Made by a program: the position numbers and the translations under genes
DNA from: Ruminococcus sp.
Lineage (GTDB): Bacteria; Bacillota; Clostridia; Oscillospirales; Ruminococcaceae
DNA length: 64,000 nt
Assembly (NCBI GenBank): GCA_016288815.1
Contig: JAEELF010000037.1
Coordinates: 21,120 to 85,119 of the forward strand
Reading direction: 5' to 3'
Notes under the pieces: model-generated
Told to the model about the DNA's origin: nothing
The model's input: only the letters and a program-made list of their open reading frames with translations
The model's database searches: none
Shown here: positions 24,267-32,916 of the stretch, piece after piece
Layout: every line of letters begins with the position of its first letter
Numbering within the stretch: the first letter of the stretch is position 1

Positions 24267-25001
24267 ATGACCAGAATAAAAAGACGAATAATCAGCGGCG
24301 CGATAGTATTCGGGAGCGTGATGGCTGCTATCGGCGCAGGCGCTAAGCTCAGCCGGCACACCGACCCCGCCGCAGTCCCCGCAGCACTCTCGGGAGACTT
24401 CTCCGAGCCGCCCCTCATCATACTCGATGCCGGACACGGCGGCATCGACGGCGGCTGCACATCAGCGGAGGGCGTCCCGGAGAAAGGGATAAACCTTAGC
24501 ATACTGCTCCGCCTGCGCGACCTGCTTGAAATATCGGGCTACGAGGTAGTCGTCACGCGCGACAGCGACATCTCTATACACGACAAGGGTGTGGAGGGGA
24601 TAGCGAACCAGAAGAGCTCCGACATGGACAACCGGCTCGCGATATTCAATTCAGACGACAACGCAGTGTGCCTGTCGGTACATCAGAACCAGTTCACCGA
24701 CCCGAAGTACAGCGGTGCGCAGATGTTTTACTCGTCGTCGAACGACAGCAGCGAAGCCCTCGCACGCTCACTGCAAACGAGCTTTGCGGAGCTGCTCCAG
24801 CCTGACAACACCCGCGAGATAAAGGAATGCGGCAAGGAGCTGTTCCTTTGCTATTACAGCAAGAACCCGACTGTAATGGTGGAGTGCGGGTTCCTGTCGA
24901 ACCCGGAGGAAGCGGCGCTGCTGAACACGGAGGAATACCAGACCAAGGTCGCACTGACCATATTCAGCGGGCTGACAGACTACCTCAGCCGCAGAACATA
25001 A
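24267..25001 (+). CDS. cwlD: N-acetylmuramoyl-L-alanine amidase, CwlD-like
   Basis: 244 residues, beginning MTRIKRRIISGAIVFGSVMA (a membrane anchor). The Amidase_3 zinc fold follows: IILDAGHGGIDGG (His ligand), a Glu in EGVPEKGINL, VCLSVHQN (His) and TVMVECGFLSNPEE (catalytic Glu). The length is close to Bacillus CwlD, which with PdaA makes the muramic-delta-lactam of spore cortex. The ATG at 24267 follows GAGGTGA. The sigma-E-like promoter supports the sporulation role, though a vegetative amidase is possible. Confidence 0.8.
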   Translation: MTRIKRRIISGAIVFGSVMAAIGAGAKLSRHTDPAAVPAALSGDFSEPPLIILDAGHGGIDGGCTSAEGVPEKGINLSILLRLRDLLEISGYEVVVTRDSDISIHDKGVEGIANQKSSDMDNRLAIFNSDDNAVCLSVHQNQFTDPKYSGAQMFYSSSNDSSEALARSLQTSFAELLQPDNTREIKECGKELFLCYYSKNPTVMVECGFLSNPEEAALLNTEEYQTKVALTIFSGLTDYLSRRT

Positions 25002-25105
25002 AGAATCCCCTGCATACCACATGAACCCACACACCGGGCGCCGTTCCGGCGTCCCTGCAGAGCTCGAATTAACACCCCGTTCACAATCGCATAACACTTT
25101 TTACA

Positions 25106-25134
25106 TTGATTTCGGGGACCTTTTGTGATATACT
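25106..25134 (+). promoter_or_regulatory. promoter of the zinc-ribbon membrane protein gene
   Basis: TTGATT (25106-25111) and TATACT (25129-25134), 17-base spacer, upstream of a perfect AGGAGGT ribosome site. Confidence 0.7.
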
Positions 25135-25183
25135 GCTGTAAGGCACGATAATAAAACAGCGAAATATTACAGGAGGTAATATA

Positions 25184-26062
25184 ATGGCATATTGCGCATA
25201 CTGCGGAAAGCAGATACCGGAGGGCACCCTCTGCGACTGCGCGGACGCACAGACGATAGCGCTCGCAGTCCAGCAGGCGATGAAGGCACAGCAGCCTCAC
25301 GCACCCGCCCCGAAGAAGAAAGCGCACCTTTTCATACCGCTGACGGCCCTGCTCCTGATGGCCATAATAGGCGCAGGCGTAGGCGGATACCTCATCTACC
25401 CCGCCCTCAACGGCACCTCGGACAGCTCCCCACGCGCGTCCAGGGGCAAGACTTCTTACACCGCCGAAGCCGACGACACAGACACCGACCCCTCCCCTGC
25501 TCCGGAGAAGAACGTCCCCGCCGTCCAGACCAATAACACCGACACTCAGACCGCAGCCGCAGCAGTCTCCTCCCAGCCCGGCAGGACCTACTCCCTGTCC
25601 GACTTTGTCCCGGCGGACGAGTACGAGGAGCAGTTCGCAGACTACTATGCCAGCTCCTACGCCGCAGACGGCGCTGAGACCTACTACTCATACATCTACC
25701 CTGCCGAGCTGATAGACGAGCTCCGCACCGACGGCAGCCTCAGCGAGCTCGTGACCGAACGCAACGAAAGCACGTCCAAGTTCATCGATTCCGGCTCGAC
25801 CGCAAAGATACTAAGCGTCCTGTCCAGCGAGGAACTCACCTCCGACGAGCTCGAAGCAGTCGAAGACCACTTCAAGGATCTTTGCTCCGGATACGGACTG
25901 AAGTCATGCAGCTTCAGCGTGACCGACGGCGTGCAGCTCGAAGCCGAATACTACTACAACTACGGCAACGGCTCAACCGCGACCCGGACAGCGTCCGCGT
26001 GCGTGGTATACATCGAGGGCGACGGCTGGAAGGTCATACCGATACCGGTCAGCGCGATGTAA
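25184..26062 (+). CDS. zinc-ribbon single-pass membrane protein
   Basis: 292 residues. A short N-terminal zinc ribbon (YCAYCGKQIPEG... CDC) is followed by one membrane helix (about 48-72), a low-complexity Asp/Thr/Pro stalk and a C-terminal extracytoplasmic domain (about 130-292; SLSDFVPADEYEEQF, TYYSYIYPAELIDEL, DGWKVIPIPV). This layout is common in Firmicutes and of unknown function. Confidence 0.75.
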   Translation: MAYCAYCGKQIPEGTLCDCADAQTIALAVQQAMKAQQPHAPAPKKKAHLFIPLTALLLMAIIGAGVGGYLIYPALNGTSDSSPRASRGKTSYTAEADDTDTDPSPAPEKNVPAVQTNNTDTQTAAAAVSSQPGRTYSLSDFVPADEYEEQFADYYASSYAADGAETYYSYIYPAELIDELRTDGSLSELVTERNESTSKFIDSGSTAKILSVLSSEELTSDELEAVEDHFKDLCSGYGLKSCSFSVTDGVQLEAEYYYNYGNGSTATRTASACVVYIEGDGWKVIPIPVSAM

Positions 26063-26118
26063 AACTGCCGCCCGCAAAAACAGTCCCCGAAGCAAAAAAC
26101 AGCGCTCATAGAAGCAAT

Positions 26119-26165
26119 AAAGCCATAGTATCCCTGATGAACAGTCAGAAGTGCTATGGCTTTTT
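26119..26165 (+). terminator. terminator of the zinc-ribbon gene
   Basis: AAAGCCATAG (26119-26128) and CTATGGCTTT (26154-26163) form a 10-bp stem with a long loop, followed by TT. Confidence 0.65.
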
Positions 26166-26168
26166 CTA

Positions 26169-26197
26169 TTGACAGAACATCAATGCTCTGCTATAAT
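26169..26197 (+). promoter_or_regulatory. exact-consensus promoter of the interrupted HD gene
   Basis: TTGACA (26169-26174) and TATAAT (26192-26197), 17-base spacer. It now reads into the left end of the prophage. Confidence 0.8.
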
Positions 26198-26233
26198 GGT
26201 TACTAACACAAATCGGGATTTATAGAGGTGAAA

Positions 26234-26308
26234 ATGTCAATGAATGTTCGCGAATATCTTGATATAATACATATTGCAGAAAGGCTAAAGGACACTCCGC
26301 GCCATTGT
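26234..26308 (+). pseudogene. 5' fragment of a YfbR-like HD-domain gene, interrupted by the prophage
   Basis: After GAGGTG the frame reads MSMNVREYLDIIHIAERL, then KDTPRHC, and then enters prophage DNA. The remainder of the gene resumes in phase at 59054 (CTTSHGRTESVAEHSWRVSL). Joined across one copy of the 5-bp duplication, the gene would encode a 188-residue HD hydrolase. Confidence 0.85.
26301..26305. repeat. target-site duplication, left copy (GCCAT)
   Basis: GCCAT precedes the TG of the left prophage end and is repeated after the CA of the right end at 59049-59053. A 5-bp duplication is the Mu transposition hallmark. Confidence 0.85.
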
Positions 26309-26457
26309 GAATTGACAGGCAAAATACAAAACGTTTAAAATCCGTGAAAAGCCGAAAAAAGATTTTATTCGTCTGAAAAATCACGTAAAATAGGCGATAA
26401 TCAGGTGTGAAAATGTGCAAAAGCTGATTATGAACAAAATATGAACTGTCAAAAGAA
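26306..26457. repeat. left prophage end with candidate transposase-binding repeats
   Basis: Gene-free DNA from the left terminus. TGACAGGCAAAAT near the end resembles TGACACGCAAAAT in the inverted right end (complement of 59006-59018). Other GCAAAA/GTAAAA and TTTAAAA words recur. These are likely MuA-type binding sites. The 26309-26720 stretch otherwise holds only the hairpin at 26458-26508 and AT-rich DNA. Confidence 0.5.
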
Positions 26458-26508
26458 AATGCGTAGAATTTACGGAAATTTCCGTAAGCTCTACGCATTA
26501 TTTTTTTT
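26458..26508. terminator. hairpin terminator at the left end of the prophage
   Basis: AATGCGTAG and CTACGCATT close a long stem with an inner ACGGAAATTTCCGT palindrome, with eight T on the plus strand and TTTTCTTTT on the minus strand. It can stop both the host HD transcript and the repressor transcript. Confidence 0.75.
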
Positions 26509-26720
26509 GTTTAAAACCGTTTAAGTGGCATTTAAATATTATTCAAACGAATCTTAAACAGCGTAAAATAGCAATTATTTTCTGTTTAAAATCTTAAATG
26601 CTATTTGAAGTAAAGACAAAAAGGAATGCTTTTTGATGCATGATTTTTTCTGCGGAACTGCGGAACAAAAAATCAAGGGGTGCGGAACCAGCTTTGCACA
26701 ATTTATTATACCATTTGTAA

Positions 26721-27185
26721 TTATTTTGAAAACTTATTATTCATCAAGGTTTTCATTTTCTTGGAATAATAAATTGCATCGTCTGAATCCTTTTTCGTGT
26801 ATTTTAAAGCCTGTCCTGCGTAAAATGCGGCTTTATCGTATTCCTTTTGATTCTCATATATTATTACAAGTTTTTTGAAAGCAGGAATATGTATACCGCC
26901 TTTTATATCAGCTTTCATATCAGGAGAATTTAAACATGATAAGCAAATATTACAATACTTAATGCATTCATCCAGATATTTACTGTCAAGATTTCTGAAT
27001 TTATAGTAGAAATCTATCATAGGGGATGCAGAGAAATACTCAAAAGAATTTTGCCTTCCCTTATATTTTAAATATGCAGAGAGCAATTCTTTTTCTTTTT
27101 TGGTATCAAAGGCTTGTGGATTTTTCCCCTTTGTCATTTCGGTTGCGGTCGAATGACTCTTAAACAACCTTTCAAAAAAGCTCAT
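26721..27185 (-). CDS. uncharacterised prophage protein, TPR-like
   Basis: 154 residues, starting with ATG behind GGAGGAGG, 16 bases downstream of the repressor gene and probably on its transcript, hence likely expressed in the lysogen. The C-terminal half (FKKLVIIYENQKEYDKAAFY, AGQALKYTKKD) has the spacing of tetratricopeptide helices. No family was recognised. Its lysogenic expression makes immunity, exclusion or superinfection functions possible; that is inference. Confidence 0.65.
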   Translation of the reverse strand: MSFFERLFKSHSTATEMTKGKNPQAFDTKKEKELLSAYLKYKGRQNSFEYFSASPMIDFYYKFRNLDSKYLDECIKYCNICLSCLNSPDMKADIKGGIHIPAFKKLVIIYENQKEYDKAAFYAGQALKYTKKDSDDAIYYSKKMKTLMNNKFSK

Positions 27186-27201
27186 ATCTTCCTCCTCCAG
27201 A

Positions 27202-27909
27202 TTAAATAAGATCAGCTATGCCTATCACGCACCCCTTGCACTCAATATTCCCATCATCGGGGAAAATATCATCGTACTCAGGATTACGAGATATAATGCA
27301 ACCATCGCCAGCTTCCTTTATATAACCCTTACCATTCTGGACAAACAGTCCCACTTGACCTACTGGTACTTCCGAAGCAAGCGAAATATATACGATATCA
27401 CCGTCATGATAGTCTGGCTCCATACTTTTACCTTCAACCTCTACGGCAAAATCAGCTTGCCGGGCTTCTGGAGTATCTACGACTTCTATTGACCTCCATT
27501 GATCAGGATCGTTAAGGTCGAAACCTTCGCCGGCTGATACTTTGTTTTCGCTTAATCGTCGGAATGTAAATGAAAGTCGGTTCTGAACTGCTTCACAGCG
27601 TTTAACTTCGATATCAAGGATAGTATCAACAACATCCTTACCGTGTTCATCAAGAATACGGTATTTTTTTATATGTTGTTCTTCATCGAAACTGCCAAAA
27701 GAGCTGTCAGCTTCTTTTCCATATACTAAATAGTCAAGTGATACATTGAAAAAATCTGCTATTTCAATTAGATATTTTCGATATGATTTGCTCTTACCAG
27801 ATTTCCATTCAGAAAAAGCTGCGCTTTTTAATCCAAGATACTTAGTAAGCTCTTGTTGCTCTCGAGTGCCTAATAATAGAGTAATTCTGTCTAAAATATC
27901 CAATTTCAA
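27202..27909 (-). CDS. CI-type phage repressor (XRE helix-turn-helix plus S24 peptidase)
   Basis: 235 residues. An N-terminal helix-turn-helix (about 17-50; KYLGLKSAAFSEWKSGKSKS) is followed by a LexA/CI autoprotease domain (about 120-235). The likely self-cleavage site is Ala126-Gly127 (SAGEG), the nucleophile Ser162 in VEGKSMEPDYHDGD and the general base Lys198 in GYIKEAG. It maintains lysogeny by blocking the divergent early promoter and is probably inactivated by RecA after DNA damage. The start is TTG, 7 bases after AGGAGA. Confidence 0.92.
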   Translation of the reverse strand: MKLDILDRITLLLGTREQQELTKYLGLKSAAFSEWKSGKSKSYRKYLIEIADFFNVSLDYLVYGKEADSSFGSFDEEQHIKKYRILDEHGKDVVDTILDIEVKRCEAVQNRLSFTFRRLSENKVSAGEGFDLNDPDQWRSIEVVDTPEARQADFAVEVEGKSMEPDYHDGDIVYISLASEVPVGQVGLFVQNGKGYIKEAGDGCIISRNPEYDDIFPDDGNIECKGCVIGIADLI

Positions 27910-27934
27910 TACATCTCCTTTGTTTATTACAACT

Positions 27935-27955
27935 AAATTAGAAAAAATCTAATTT
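27935..27955. promoter_or_regulatory. palindromic operator candidate
   Basis: AAATTAGA-AAAAA-TCTAATTT, an 8+5+8 perfect inverted repeat in the divergent intergenic region between the repressor and early genes. Related half-sites (TTTAGAAATTT) occur across the early promoter spacer. Confidence 0.6.
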
Positions 27956-27971
27956 GCGATCAGAAATCTTC

Positions 27972-28000
27972 TTGACATTTAGAAATTTTCCAGTTATAAT
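27972..28000 (+). promoter_or_regulatory. early lytic promoter
   Basis: TTGACA (27972-27977) and TATAAT (27995-28000), 17-base spacer: an exact consensus reading rightward into the early genes, next to the operator palindrome. Confidence 0.8.
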
Positions 28001-28089
28001 ATTAATGATGAATATTTTAAGGCGCAGTAAGCCTTATGATAATTCTATCACAAGTAACTTGAAATGTAAATAGGAAAGGAATGATTTTT

Positions 28090-28308
28090 ATGAAAGTAAA
28101 GGTCAAAAGAAGAAAGCCTGCTTCAGTTGCAGCGGAATTTACACCGTACAATGAATATTACGATCAGCATATAAGTACTAAAACTCGATGCTTAGAGTGT
28201 AATTACTATAAAGAATCTGCTAATGGTTACAGTATGTTTGTATTACTGCCCCTGCCTATCAGCATAATTGCTCTGCTTCTCAGTGCTTTAAGGTTCATTT
28301 TACAATAA
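28090..28308 (+). CDS. small early phage membrane protein
   Basis: 72 residues: a basic N-terminus (MKVKVKRRKPASVAAEF), a single CLEC motif and a C-terminal hydrophobic helix (MFVLLPLPISIIALLLSALR). It is the first gene after the early promoter. The ATG at 28090 is better spaced from AGGAAAGGA than the ATG at 28081. Unknown function; the 3' end overlaps the convergent gene by 14 bases. Confidence 0.6.
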   Translation: MKVKVKRRKPASVAAEFTPYNEYYDQHISTKTRCLECNYYKESANGYSMFVLLPLPISIIALLLSALRFILQ

Positions 28309-28636
28309 TACTGATAATAGAAACCGCTAAAGCTGCCAGAGACATTATGTTTGAGATGATCAAAGGTACTATATAACGCATATTGTTTTGATGTCTCTCT
28401 TCTAAATATGCAATTCCTTTAGGAGTAATTCTGTATACGTTTGTTTTGATTGGCATACTTCTTCCGCCTAAAGAATGTATGCATCCATTTGTTTTATTAA
28501 AAAGATAGCCTTCTTTATCAAGGTATCGCAGATTGTCCAAAGCGATTTCTCCATATCTCATTTTTAGTGTTTCAAAATTTGAATTGGGGTTCTTCTTTAT
28601 ATAACTCAGTAATTTAACTGATTTTTTATCTAACAT
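28295..28636 (-). CDS. winged-helix protein with two C-terminal membrane helices
   Basis: About 113 residues. The N-terminal 80 residues have a winged-helix look (LLSYIKKNPNSNFETLKMRY, LRYLDKEGYLF, NVYRITPKGIAYLEE). A hydrophobic C-terminal region follows (YIVPLIISNIMSLAALAVSI). The start at 28636 lies 6 bases after GAGGTG. It is transcribed against the early operon, so it may be a lysogenically expressed membrane regulator. No precise family assigned. Confidence 0.6.
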   Translation of the reverse strand: MLDKKSVKLLSYIKKNPNSNFETLKMRYGEIALDNLRYLDKEGYLFNKTNGCIHSLGGRSMPIKTNVYRITPKGIAYLEERHQNNMRYIVPLIISNIMSLAALAVSIISIIVK

Positions 28637-28670
28637 ACAATACACCTCTTTTATAGAAAGGACTGATAAT

Positions 28671-28883
28671 ATGACCTTAGGAAATAAGATAAGAAACCGC
28701 CGTGAGGAGCTGGGGCTTACTCAGCCGGAGCTGGCGGAAAAGACAAAGCTCACTCAGGGGTACATCTCCAGAGTAGAAAATGACAAGTTCATACCGAAAG
28801 CCAGCACCCTGCTCCTGCTTGCTTCCTCACTAAAACTCCCGGCGAAGGAGCTGCTGAGTGTTACTGAGAGGAGGGCGAGCTGA
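28671..28883 (+). CDS. XRE-family helix-turn-helix protein (Cro-like)
   Basis: 70 residues, essentially one XRE domain (RNRREELGLTQPELAEKTKL, QGYISRVENDKFIP). An early-operon position next to the repressor fits a Cro-like or second regulatory role. The stop overlaps the next ATG (TGATG). Confidence 0.8.
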   Translation: MTLGNKIRNRREELGLTQPELAEKTKLTQGYISRVENDKFIPKASTLLLLASSLKLPAKELLSVTERRAS

Positions 28884-29131
28884 TGGATGATAATTCAAAA
28901 TACATTATCCCGGAAGTCGGCAGAGTCTATGAGAATAAGAACGGCTTCAAATATCGCTGTACGGGTCTCCGAATCAACGCCTGCGGCAACGCAGCGATAA
29001 TGGAGAATCTGACAAGCGGCTGGACGTGCAGAGCCTATGGAATTAAGGAATATCCTGACGGGAAGATCGAATGGGCTTTTTCCGGCGGTGGCTTTTTTGC
29101 AGAAAGGAACGAACAATGCAGAATAGGATAG
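28883..29131 (+). CDS. uncharacterised early phage protein
   Basis: 82 residues, coupled to the preceding XRE gene. It has a small beta-rich look (VGRVYENKNGFKYRCTGLRI, WTCRAYGIKEYPDGKIEWAF). Conserved-looking aromatic and Cys residues are present but no family was recognised. Confidence 0.6.
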   Translation: MDDNSKYIIPEVGRVYENKNGFKYRCTGLRINACGNAAIMENLTSGWTCRAYGIKEYPDGKIEWAFSGGGFFAERNEQCRIG

Positions 29132-29304
29132 TAGAAGCCTTCAACGAGACATACAACTGCAAATACAAGAGCTTTGCACAGATCAGGAAAGAGTATCCTG
29201 TAACTGAGATACTCGATGTGTGGCTAAGATATGAAGGCATAGTCGGATACACAAGAGACATCATCGACCTGCTCGGTGAATGTGAAGTATACATAGAAGA
29301 ATAG
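29116..29304 (+). CDS. uncharacterised early phage protein
   Basis: 62 residues from the ATG at 29116 (MQNRIVEAFNETYNCKYKSF), behind AAAGGAACG, overlapping the previous gene by 16 bases. Helical and acidic. Function unknown. Its stop codon abuts the first copy of the structured RNA element. Confidence 0.55.
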   Translation: MQNRIVEAFNETYNCKYKSFAQIRKEYPVTEILDVWLRYEGIVGYTRDIIDLLGECEVYIEE

Positions 29305-29371
29305 CCGAAACAGCGGACGTGCTCCGCTGTCTGCCGGGGACGGTCTCCCGGCACTGACGATGGCAGACCAA
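29304..29371 (+). ncRNA. structured RNA element, copy 1 of 3
   Basis: After GCCGAAA, stem 1 is CAGCGGA (29311-29317) with TCCGCTG (29323-29329). Stem 2 is TGCCGGG (29332-29338) with CCCGGCA (29347-29353), closing a GACGGTCT loop. The conserved tail is CTGACGATGGCAGACCAA. GTCTGCC (29329-29335) can instead pair with GGCAGAC (29362-29368), which would open stem 2. It lies 32 bases upstream of the next start codon. Copies 2 and 3 keep the stems by compensatory changes. Confidence 0.65.
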
Positions 29372-29402
29372 GAAACTTGAAAACAGAAAAGAGGTGAGAA
29401 AT

Positions 29403-29747
29403 GTGAAAGCAACATATTTTGCGTTCTATCTCAACACGATCACAAAAGCAGTAAACGCATTGTGCGGTGCAGCAACCGGCGCGGATCTGTCTACAGGCAC
29501 TATGCTCAAGGTAATATCCGAAATGAAAGGAATCGAACAGTCGACTGCTGATTTCATAACCGAGCTGGAGCTTGCCAAATCTGCAAAAGAAGCTGTAAGA
29601 TCGTGCAAGCGCAGGTTTATCTATGCCAACAATTATGTGATCGTGCACTTACAAAAAATCCAGTCACAGGGCTATGACTTTAGCGAGTACATTGAAGCCC
29701 TGAAACTGGAATCAAAGACATTAAAAGAGGAGTTAAACTCTCTTTAA
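29403..29747 (+). CDS. uncharacterised early phage protein downstream of RNA element 1
   Basis: 114 residues from a GTG start at 29403, six bases after GAGGTGA (MKATYFAFYLNTITKAVNAL). All-helical in appearance (MLKVISEMKGIEQSTADFIT, KEAVRSCKRRFIYANNYVIV). Unknown function. It precedes the transposase gene. Confidence 0.6.
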   Translation: MKATYFAFYLNTITKAVNALCGAATGADLSTGTMLKVISEMKGIEQSTADFITELELAKSAKEAVRSCKRRFIYANNYVIVHLQKIQSQGYDFSEYIEALKLESKTLKEELNSL

Positions 29748-29833
29748 TGCTCAGTTAAAGTGTATCACAGAAATCAGTATTTGTCAAGAAAATTTTTGCC
29801 GGGGCTTGCTGCTCCGGCGGAAAGGAGGTACAA

Positions 29834-31810
29834 GTGGACTACTTGACTGTGAAAGAAGTCGCTGAACTAAAAGGCTGTTCTGAGCGCTTTATTCGCAAAC
29901 TTATAAGTAACGGGGATTTGAAATCCGAAGAGGTGGTTAATAGAGCAAACGGACACAAGAGTCATTCTATTCCCATATCGACGCTCTCCGATGAATTACA
30001 GCAGCGATACTACAAGCGTCAGCGCTCAGATGCAGGACTGCTGCCGGAGGTAAAGGAAAAGAAGAAAAACGCTGCCAAAAAGCAGCGCTCATTCGAGGAC
30101 CTTACTGCTGATGAGCGAACAGAGGTCAATGTCTGGACTGAAATTCTCAAGGAATGGCAGGGACTCAGAAACGGCTACAACGGCAGCAAGGTCGAATTCG
30201 ACAAGCTGTATGTTGGTAAATGCCAGATCGAGCACCCGGACATCAAGGTATCTAAGGATATCCTCTACCGGAAATGGAGCGCATACCGTGAAAACGATAT
30301 GGAAGGTCTTATCGACAAACGTGGGGCTTGGAACAAGGGCACCAGCAAGATACCAGCTCCGGTGTGGGACTGCTTCCTGTGGTACTGGCTCGATGAAAAT
30401 CAGCCAACAGCAAGCCTTTGCTATCGAAATACTATTGACTGGACTGCTGAATTCTATCCGGAGCTTGTCAGTCAGATACCGACAGAACGGAGCTTTCGGC
30501 GTCAAATCGACCGTGATGTCGCATATGCCATTCAAGTATATATGCGCCAAGGCGACAAGGCATTCAACGACCGCTGCGCTCCGTATGCAATGAGAATGTA
30601 TGAGAGCTTGGAGGCTAACGACTGCTGGATCGCTGATAACCATACATTTGATGTTATCTCTCTCGACGGCGAGACTAAGCACAGGCTTTATCTGACAGCT
30701 TTCCTCGATGCCAAATCAGGTGTTATGACCGGCTGGAATATTACCGATGCGCCCTCTGCACAATCTACGATATTGGCGCTTCGACACGGTATTATTAGGT
30801 TTGGTATTCCAAAGTGCATTTACGTTGATAACGGACGCGAATTTCTTAATATCAGCTTCGGCGGCAGAGGTCACAGGTCAAGGAAGTCTATGGAAGATCA
30901 GCCTGAGCCGCCTGCAATACTTAAACGTCTCGGAATCGAAATGCGTAACGCTATCGTCCGGAACGCAAGAGCTAAGCCTATCGAAAGAACCTTCCGCACC
31001 GTCAAGGAGCAATTCTCAAAGCTGTTCAGCGGCTTCTGCGGCGGAACGATACTCGAACGTCCGGAAAGTCTGAAATACCGGATAAAGAACGGTGAAATAC
31101 CACGCGACTATGAGATAAGAGACGTATTTGATTCGTGGATAGACGGTGAATTCAACTGCCAGAGCTACGGCGGCTCTGAACGCTGCTATAAGGGAATGTC
31201 CCGAATAGATGTATGGAATCAGACCATAAGCGAGGCAAGGCAGGCTAATCCGGCTGATCTCAACCTTATGCTGATGTCTACTACCAGAGCGCAGAAGATA
31301 AAGCGCGACGGCGTGTATATCACTATCGCAGGGGAAAAGCTCTGGTATATGGATACCGAGGAGACTGTTATGAACCTCCAGCGCGAGGTATTTGTAAGGT
31401 ACGATCCTGCTGATCTGAGCAGCGTAAGGATATATGATGCTGCTACCGACAAGTTTATGTTTGAATGGAAGCTGGCAGACGAGCTTATGCTTGAATACCT
31501 CGAAGATGATGTTCAGAATGTTGCTGATGCTCAGGAGAAGATCAGAATGACAAAGAAATTTGTCAAGGAACAGGCTGCCGGTATAACTGCGAGTCTGACC
31601 AACGAACAGCGCATAACGCTTATTGAAATGACCGTAAACAAGGCTCAGAAAAATAAGGAAGAAAAATTCAAGATCCAGATGCCAAACAAGATAATCCCGG
31701 TTATGGCTAAGGAAGAGCCAATAGAAGAAAAAGTCGCAGTGGGTACGGATAGCTCAACGGTCTATGACTTGAAAAGAATAATCCGCAATGCTGCTAAACG
31801 AAAGGAATGA
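29834..31810 (+). CDS. MuA-like DDE transposase
   Basis: 658 residues. An N-terminal helix-turn-helix (MDYLTVKEVAELKGCSERFI) is followed by a Mu-type DNA-binding region and an RNase H-fold core with catalytic D268 (CWIADNHTFDV), D332 (IYVDNGREF) and E384 (KPIERTFRTVKEQF); the spacing is almost the same as in MuA (D269, D336, E392). A Mu-transposase beta-barrel region (about 490-545) and a basic helical C-terminus follow, the latter probably contacting MuB. GTG start with a full AAGGAGGT site. It inserts and replicates the phage genome by transposition. Confidence 0.93.
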   Translation: MDYLTVKEVAELKGCSERFIRKLISNGDLKSEEVVNRANGHKSHSIPISTLSDELQQRYYKRQRSDAGLLPEVKEKKKNAAKKQRSFEDLTADERTEVNVWTEILKEWQGLRNGYNGSKVEFDKLYVGKCQIEHPDIKVSKDILYRKWSAYRENDMEGLIDKRGAWNKGTSKIPAPVWDCFLWYWLDENQPTASLCYRNTIDWTAEFYPELVSQIPTERSFRRQIDRDVAYAIQVYMRQGDKAFNDRCAPYAMRMYESLEANDCWIADNHTFDVISLDGETKHRLYLTAFLDAKSGVMTGWNITDAPSAQSTILALRHGIIRFGIPKCIYVDNGREFLNISFGGRGHRSRKSMEDQPEPPAILKRLGIEMRNAIVRNARAKPIERTFRTVKEQFSKLFSGFCGGTILERPESLKYRIKNGEIPRDYEIRDVFDSWIDGEFNCQSYGGSERCYKGMSRIDVWNQTISEARQANPADLNLMLMSTTRAQKIKRDGVYITIAGEKLWYMDTEETVMNLQREVFVRYDPADLSSVRIYDAATDKFMFEWKLADELMLEYLEDDVQNVADAQEKIRMTKKFVKEQAAGITASLTNEQRITLIEMTVNKAQKNKEEKFKIQMPNKIIPVMAKEEPIEEKVAVGTDSSTVYDLKRIIRNAAKRKE

Positions 31811-31814
31811 TCAT

Positions 31815-32738
31815 ATGTATTCACAGGAACAGAATGAGCTGCTGGCTAAGGTGGAGCAGCTCCAGAGGGAGCGTAGCATAAGCCAGAACGAAGTCGGAAA
31901 GCTCATCGGCATTTCCGGCACAGCACTCTCTCAGATAAAAAACGGTAAGTATGCCGCTGATCCGCAGAAGGTCTTTGATAAGATAGCTGAATATTTTGGC
32001 GTTAAGGAAAAGGCACAGCTTACATATACAGAGCTGAAATATGTTTCTACAAGCATATCGGCTCAGATCTATGACATAATAGGCGCTTGTCAAGTCAAGG
32101 GCGGACTTGCAGTCGCAGCCGGAGATGCAGGTATAGGAAAGACAAAAGCGGCTCAGAAATACGTTGAGGATCACCCTGCAAACAGCATTTTAATAACAGT
32201 TAATCCCTGTTTGACAAATATAAAAAGCCTGCTGAAGGTCATTGCAGACCGGATAAACGCTCCTCAGGAGAAATCCCGTGATGAGCTCTGGTTATCGGTC
32301 GCACGGAAGCTTTCAGACGGACAGGTGCTCATTTTTGACGAAGCTCAACACCTTACGCTGAAGTGTATAGAGGTTCTGAGGAGTTTCTCAGACTACTTCA
32401 ATGACAAAGGTCAGACACTCGGTATATGCTTCATCGGCAATCTTGATACAGTTGCCCGTATCGGCAGCAAGAAAGCTGAGTTCGCTCAGATAGCGAACCG
32501 CACAAAGCAGAAGCAGGTATATACTAAGGAGCAGATACGGCGTGAGGATATCATCAAGCTGTTCCCTTTGCTGGAAGTCGGTGATATGGACAAGGAAATT
32601 GATTTCCTGCATCGCATTGCCAGAACTCCGCAGGCTATCAGGGGAGTTATAAACTTGTTTTCCAACGCATACGACAACGAGGACTATTCCTTCAAGGGAC
32701 TCGTGGCAGCAGCCAAGGGAATGAATATAGAGGTGTGA
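31815..32738 (+). CDS. MuB-like transposition ATPase
   Basis: 307 residues from the ATG at 31815 (MYSQEQNELLAKVEQLQRER). An N-terminal XRE-like helix-turn-helix (NEVGKLIGISGTALSQIKNG) precedes an AAA+ ATPase core with Walker A GDAGIGKT (about 103-110), Walker B VLIFDEAQH and a C-terminal sensor region. The helix-turn-helix plus AAA arrangement is the MuB/TnsC-class architecture. It selects target DNA and stimulates the transposase. Directly downstream of the transposase gene. Confidence 0.92.
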   Translation: MYSQEQNELLAKVEQLQRERSISQNEVGKLIGISGTALSQIKNGKYAADPQKVFDKIAEYFGVKEKAQLTYTELKYVSTSISAQIYDIIGACQVKGGLAVAAGDAGIGKTKAAQKYVEDHPANSILITVNPCLTNIKSLLKVIADRINAPQEKSRDELWLSVARKLSDGQVLIFDEAQHLTLKCIEVLRSFSDYFNDKGQTLGICFIGNLDTVARIGSKKAEFAQIANRTKQKQVYTKEQIRREDIIKLFPLLEVGDMDKEIDFLHRIARTPQAIRGVINLFSNAYDNEDYSFKGLVAAAKGMNIEV

Positions 32739-32739
32739 A

Positions 32740-32916
32740 ATGAAGCACGGAAAAGCCCCTAACAAATCCCAGAAGATATTCCTCCGCAGCATTAATCTTG
32801 ATCCTGAGGAATGGCTCATAGTTAAGAATACAGATAAAGAAATGCTGCTGTTAAGCAGGCATACAGGACATACAAAGGTCATACCGAAATGGAGGGATAC
32901 AAATGACAGCGACTGA
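32740..32916 (+). CDS. short phage protein, DUF6906-like
   Basis: 58 residues (MKHGKAPNKSQKIFLRSINL, DPEEWLIVKNTDKEMLLLS). The K-x-P-x-x-x-Q-K ... L-D-P-E-x-W-L-V-x-x-N pattern is common in short Firmicutes phage proteins of this family; function unknown. It overlaps the next gene by 14 bases. Confidence 0.65.
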   Translation: MKHGKAPNKSQKIFLRSINLDPEEWLIVKNTDKEMLLLSRHTGHTKVIPKWRDTNDSD